Assembly (NCBI GenBank): GCA_012515925.1
Contig: JAAYXM010000117.1
Location: 1-15,353 of the forward strand
Origin: Clostridiales bacterium
GTDB taxonomy: Bacteria; Bacillota; Clostridia; Oscillospirales; JAAYXM01
Length of the DNA: 15,353 nucleotides
Direction: 5' to 3'
Numbering within the stretch: position 1 is the stretch's first letter; each line of letters starts with the position of its first letter. Made by a program: the position numbers and the translations under genes. Shown piece after piece: positions 13,836 through 15,353 of the stretch. The notes under the pieces are model-generated. The model searched no databases. It was not told the DNA's origin and worked only from the letters and a program-made list of their open reading frames with translations.

Positions 13836-14969
13836 TTAATAATTATTTTGCTCAGGGTTCGAAAAAAGCTCTTTTATCGCGCCGGCAAGTGCAAGTATAT
13901 CCTGCTTTGTCGTGTATCTTGAAAGGCTTACGCGCGCGGCGCACGCGGCGGTTTTGTCCGGCACATCCATTTCCTTAAGCACATGACTGCGTCTGCCCCT
14001 GCCGCACGCCGAGCCCGAGGATATGTAAATCCCGCGGTTTTCGAGCATTCGCATTGACACCTCGCTCGGGTATCTTTCAAACGCGAGGCTTATAATATGC
14101 GGCGCCCCGCCCCGGCAGATAACGCTTACGCCGTCTGTATCCTTTATACTTTCGCACAGTATATCCATAAGGCTGTTCATATGCGCTATATCGCTTTTTT
14201 GCGTCTTAAGCCTCTCCGCGCAGACATGGCCGAACGCCGCGATAAGCGGCAGCGCCTCGGTACCCGGGCGCATGTTTTTTTCCTGCCCGCCGCCGTACAT
14301 TAGCGGGACAAGCCTTACCCCTTTTTTTATATACAGCGCGCCGACACCCTTCGGCGCGTGAATTTTATGCCCGCTAACCGTAATTATATCCGCTCCCGTA
14401 AGCGCCGGCGGCCCGGAAAGCTTCAAAAAAGCCTGCACCGCGTCTGTATGGACCAGCGCGCGGCTGCCCGCGCCCTTGACCGCGTCGACGATACGCTTAA
14501 CCGGAAAAACCGCGCCTGTTTCGTTATTGACGCTCATTATCGAAATCAGGACCGTGTCCTCGCGAAGCGCGGCGAGTACCTGTTTTTCGGATATCTTCCC
14601 GTCTTTACCGGGCTTTAAAAACGTAACGTCAAATCCGGTTTCCGAAAGACGTTTCATAGGCTCCAAAACCGAGGGGTGCTCGACCGATGTCGTTATTATA
14701 TGCTTTCCGCGCCGGCGCATGGCGTTTGCCGCGCCGAAAACCGCCGTGTTATTTCCTTCGGTTCCGCCCGAGGTAAAGCAAACCTCGTCGGGCGTGCAGG
14801 AAAGGGCTTTCGCCGTCTGCTCCCGGGCGCGGCACAGATGTCTCTCGGCGCTTATACCCAGCTTATGCAGCGAGGAGGGGTTTCCGAACTCCTCCGTCAT
14901 TATTTTTATCATAAGAGCCGCCGCGTCACCGTCGGCTTTTGTCGTTGCCGCGTTGTCCAAGTAAATCAT
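13836..14969 (-). CDS. cysteine desulfurase (NifS/IscS family)
   Basis: 377-residue PLP-dependent enzyme that takes sulfur from cysteine to a protein persulfide for Fe-S cluster or thio-cofactor assembly. Key parts are the N-terminal YLDNAATT, E97-H98 of the substrate site, D176 and Q179 for the cofactor, and K202 in SGHKIHAPKG as Schiff-base lysine. RPGTE is at 234-238 and the catalytic C322 in SSGSACGRG. The loop type (SGSACxxG) is class I, the NifS/IscS side rather than SufS. No IscU or ThiI gene is adjacent in the window, so the acceptor is unknown. ATG at 14969 is preferred, with GGTGG 5 bases upstream; a GTG three codons earlier lacks a binding site. Confidence 0.93.
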   Translation of the reverse strand: MIYLDNAATTKADGDAAALMIKIMTEEFGNPSSLHKLGISAERHLCRAREQTAKALSCTPDEVCFTSGGTEGNNTAVFGAANAMRRRGKHIITTSVEHPSVLEPMKRLSETGFDVTFLKPGKDGKISEKQVLAALREDTVLISIMSVNNETGAVFPVKRIVDAVKGAGSRALVHTDAVQAFLKLSGPPALTGADIITVSGHKIHAPKGVGALYIKKGVRLVPLMYGGGQEKNMRPGTEALPLIAAFGHVCAERLKTQKSDIAHMNSLMDILCESIKDTDGVSVICRGGAPHIISLAFERYPSEVSMRMLENRGIYISSGSACGRGRRSHVLKEMDVPDKTAACAARVSLSRYTTKQDILALAGAIKELFSNPEQNNY

Positions 14970-15014
14970 TTCTACCACCAGATATTATATTTATAATAGT
15001 ATAATCCATTTATG

Positions 15015-15040
15015 CGGGAAAATCCAGTATCCTGTTCCCG
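15015..15040 (-). other. inverted repeat upstream of the cysteine desulfurase gene
   Basis: CGGGAA (15015-15020) pairs with TTCCCG (15035-15040), and inside CAG (15025-15027) pairs with CTG (15032-15034), giving a 9-bp bulged hairpin or an imperfect dyad. It lies about 45 bases upstream of the start codon, next to AT-rich TATACT/TATAAT sequence that may hold a -10 box without a good -35. It could be an operator or a leader hairpin; no regulator can be named. Confidence 0.35.
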
Positions 15041-15056
15041 GAAAGCTGCAAAACCG

Positions 15057-15088
15057 ATTATCCCCTCCCCGCAAGGGGAGGGGATAAT
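15057..15088. repeat. C-rich/G-rich palindrome, copy 4 / possible terminator
   Basis: Perfect 14-bp stem: ATTATCCCCTCCCC (15057-15070) with GGGGAGGGGATAAT (15075-15088) and a GCAA loop. On the plus strand it runs straight into TTTTTATAAT; on the minus strand it is followed by CGGTTTT. It lies 22 bases beyond the stop of the minus-strand gene at the window end, so it may terminate that gene. It is the most GC-symmetric member of the palindrome family in this window. Confidence 0.6.
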
Positions 15089-15109
15089 TTTTATAATATA
15101 CCGTGCTTT

Positions 15110-15353
15110 CTAATCGATTCGCATATGCGTGTTCGGTGCCTTAAGTCCGGCTTTTATGCCCTTGTTATATACCTGTTTTAATGCCAGCCGGTTTGAATCC
15201 TTAAGCTCCGAAAGTATTTTATAAACCAATATATACTTTTGGTCCAGACATCCCTCGGGATGAAGGTCGGAAATACCTTCAAGCAGTTTTTCAAGGTTTA
15301 TATATCCCGCGGAAAGAAGCTTAATGCACCTGTCATACACGCTGTTATAGTAC
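15110..15353 (-). CDS. unrecognised protein, C-terminal 80 residues (cut by window edge)
   Basis: The reading frame is open from the window edge to a TAG at 15110. It encodes 80 visible residues beginning YYNSVYDRC and ending LKAPNTHMRID. The GTG inside it at 15340 has no ribosome binding site, so this is most likely the tail of a longer gene, not a small protein. The visible part is soluble, helix-prone and lysine/leucine rich, with two cysteines (in YDRC and EGCLDQ) and no transmembrane segment. I do not recognise the family. Codon use looks like the neighbouring genes. A palindrome 22 bases past the stop may end its transcript. Confidence 0.55.
   Translation of the reverse strand, partial: YYNSVYDRCIKLLSAGYINLEKLLEGISDLHPEGCLDQKYILVYKILSELKDSNRLALKQVYNKGIKAGLKAPNTHMRID

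Noticed and set aside
14985..15015. Promoter for the cysteine desulfurase gene
   Set aside because: Several TATAAT-like boxes occur in the AT-rich leader but none has a -35 box better than three of six matches at 16-18 bases.

Overview
The window is a chromosomal housekeeping segment of a low-to-moderate GC, spore-forming Firmicute. An anaerobic Clostridia of the Oscillospirales/Christensenellales kind is my inference. The reasons are the Firmicute-type order rpoB-rpoC-ybxF-rpsL-rpsG-fusA-tuf, an AbrB regulator with a C-terminal four-cysteine knuckle, the sporulation pair spmA-spmB, strong AGGAGG ribosome binding sites, and AT-rich spacers carrying consensus sigma-A promoters. No transposase, phage gene, CRISPR array, tRNA or rRNA was seen.

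Layout. Positions 1-11339 are all on the minus strand. Read in the direction of transcription they are rpoB, rpoC, a repeat-rich 332-base spacer with a fresh promoter, ybxF (L7Ae family), rpsL, rpsG, fusA and the first codons of tuf, which has its own promoter. Upstream of rpoB, where many Firmicutes carry rplJ-rplL, there is instead a roughly 600-base gene-free stretch (11340-11938). It holds the rpoB promoter and leader, two strong hairpins and a 205-base structured element. Next comes abrB (minus), with a perfect TTGACA-17-TATAAT promoter, divergent from spmA-spmB (plus). spmB converges on acpP (minus) across a perfect 22-bp palindrome. A cysteine desulfurase gene and the 3' end of an unrecognised gene, both minus, close the window.

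The coding part is canonical: transcription (beta and beta' subunits), small-subunit ribosomal proteins, elongation factors, a transition-state regulator, spore-core maturation, fatty-acid carrier protein and sulfur transfer. The unusual content is all non-coding.

The strongest candidate for something undescribed is the element at 11701-11905. It folds into a 29-position closing helix plus internal hairpins. Its imperfect pairs are G-U wobbles only if the RNA is read from the plus strand; on the minus strand they become A-C mismatches. Its outer strands can also form local hairpins instead, which suggests a two-state RNA. I could not assign it to a known RNA family. A second theme is a set of short C-rich/G-rich palindromes scattered through the spacers, together with a partly duplicated promoter-like repeat between rpoC and ybxF.
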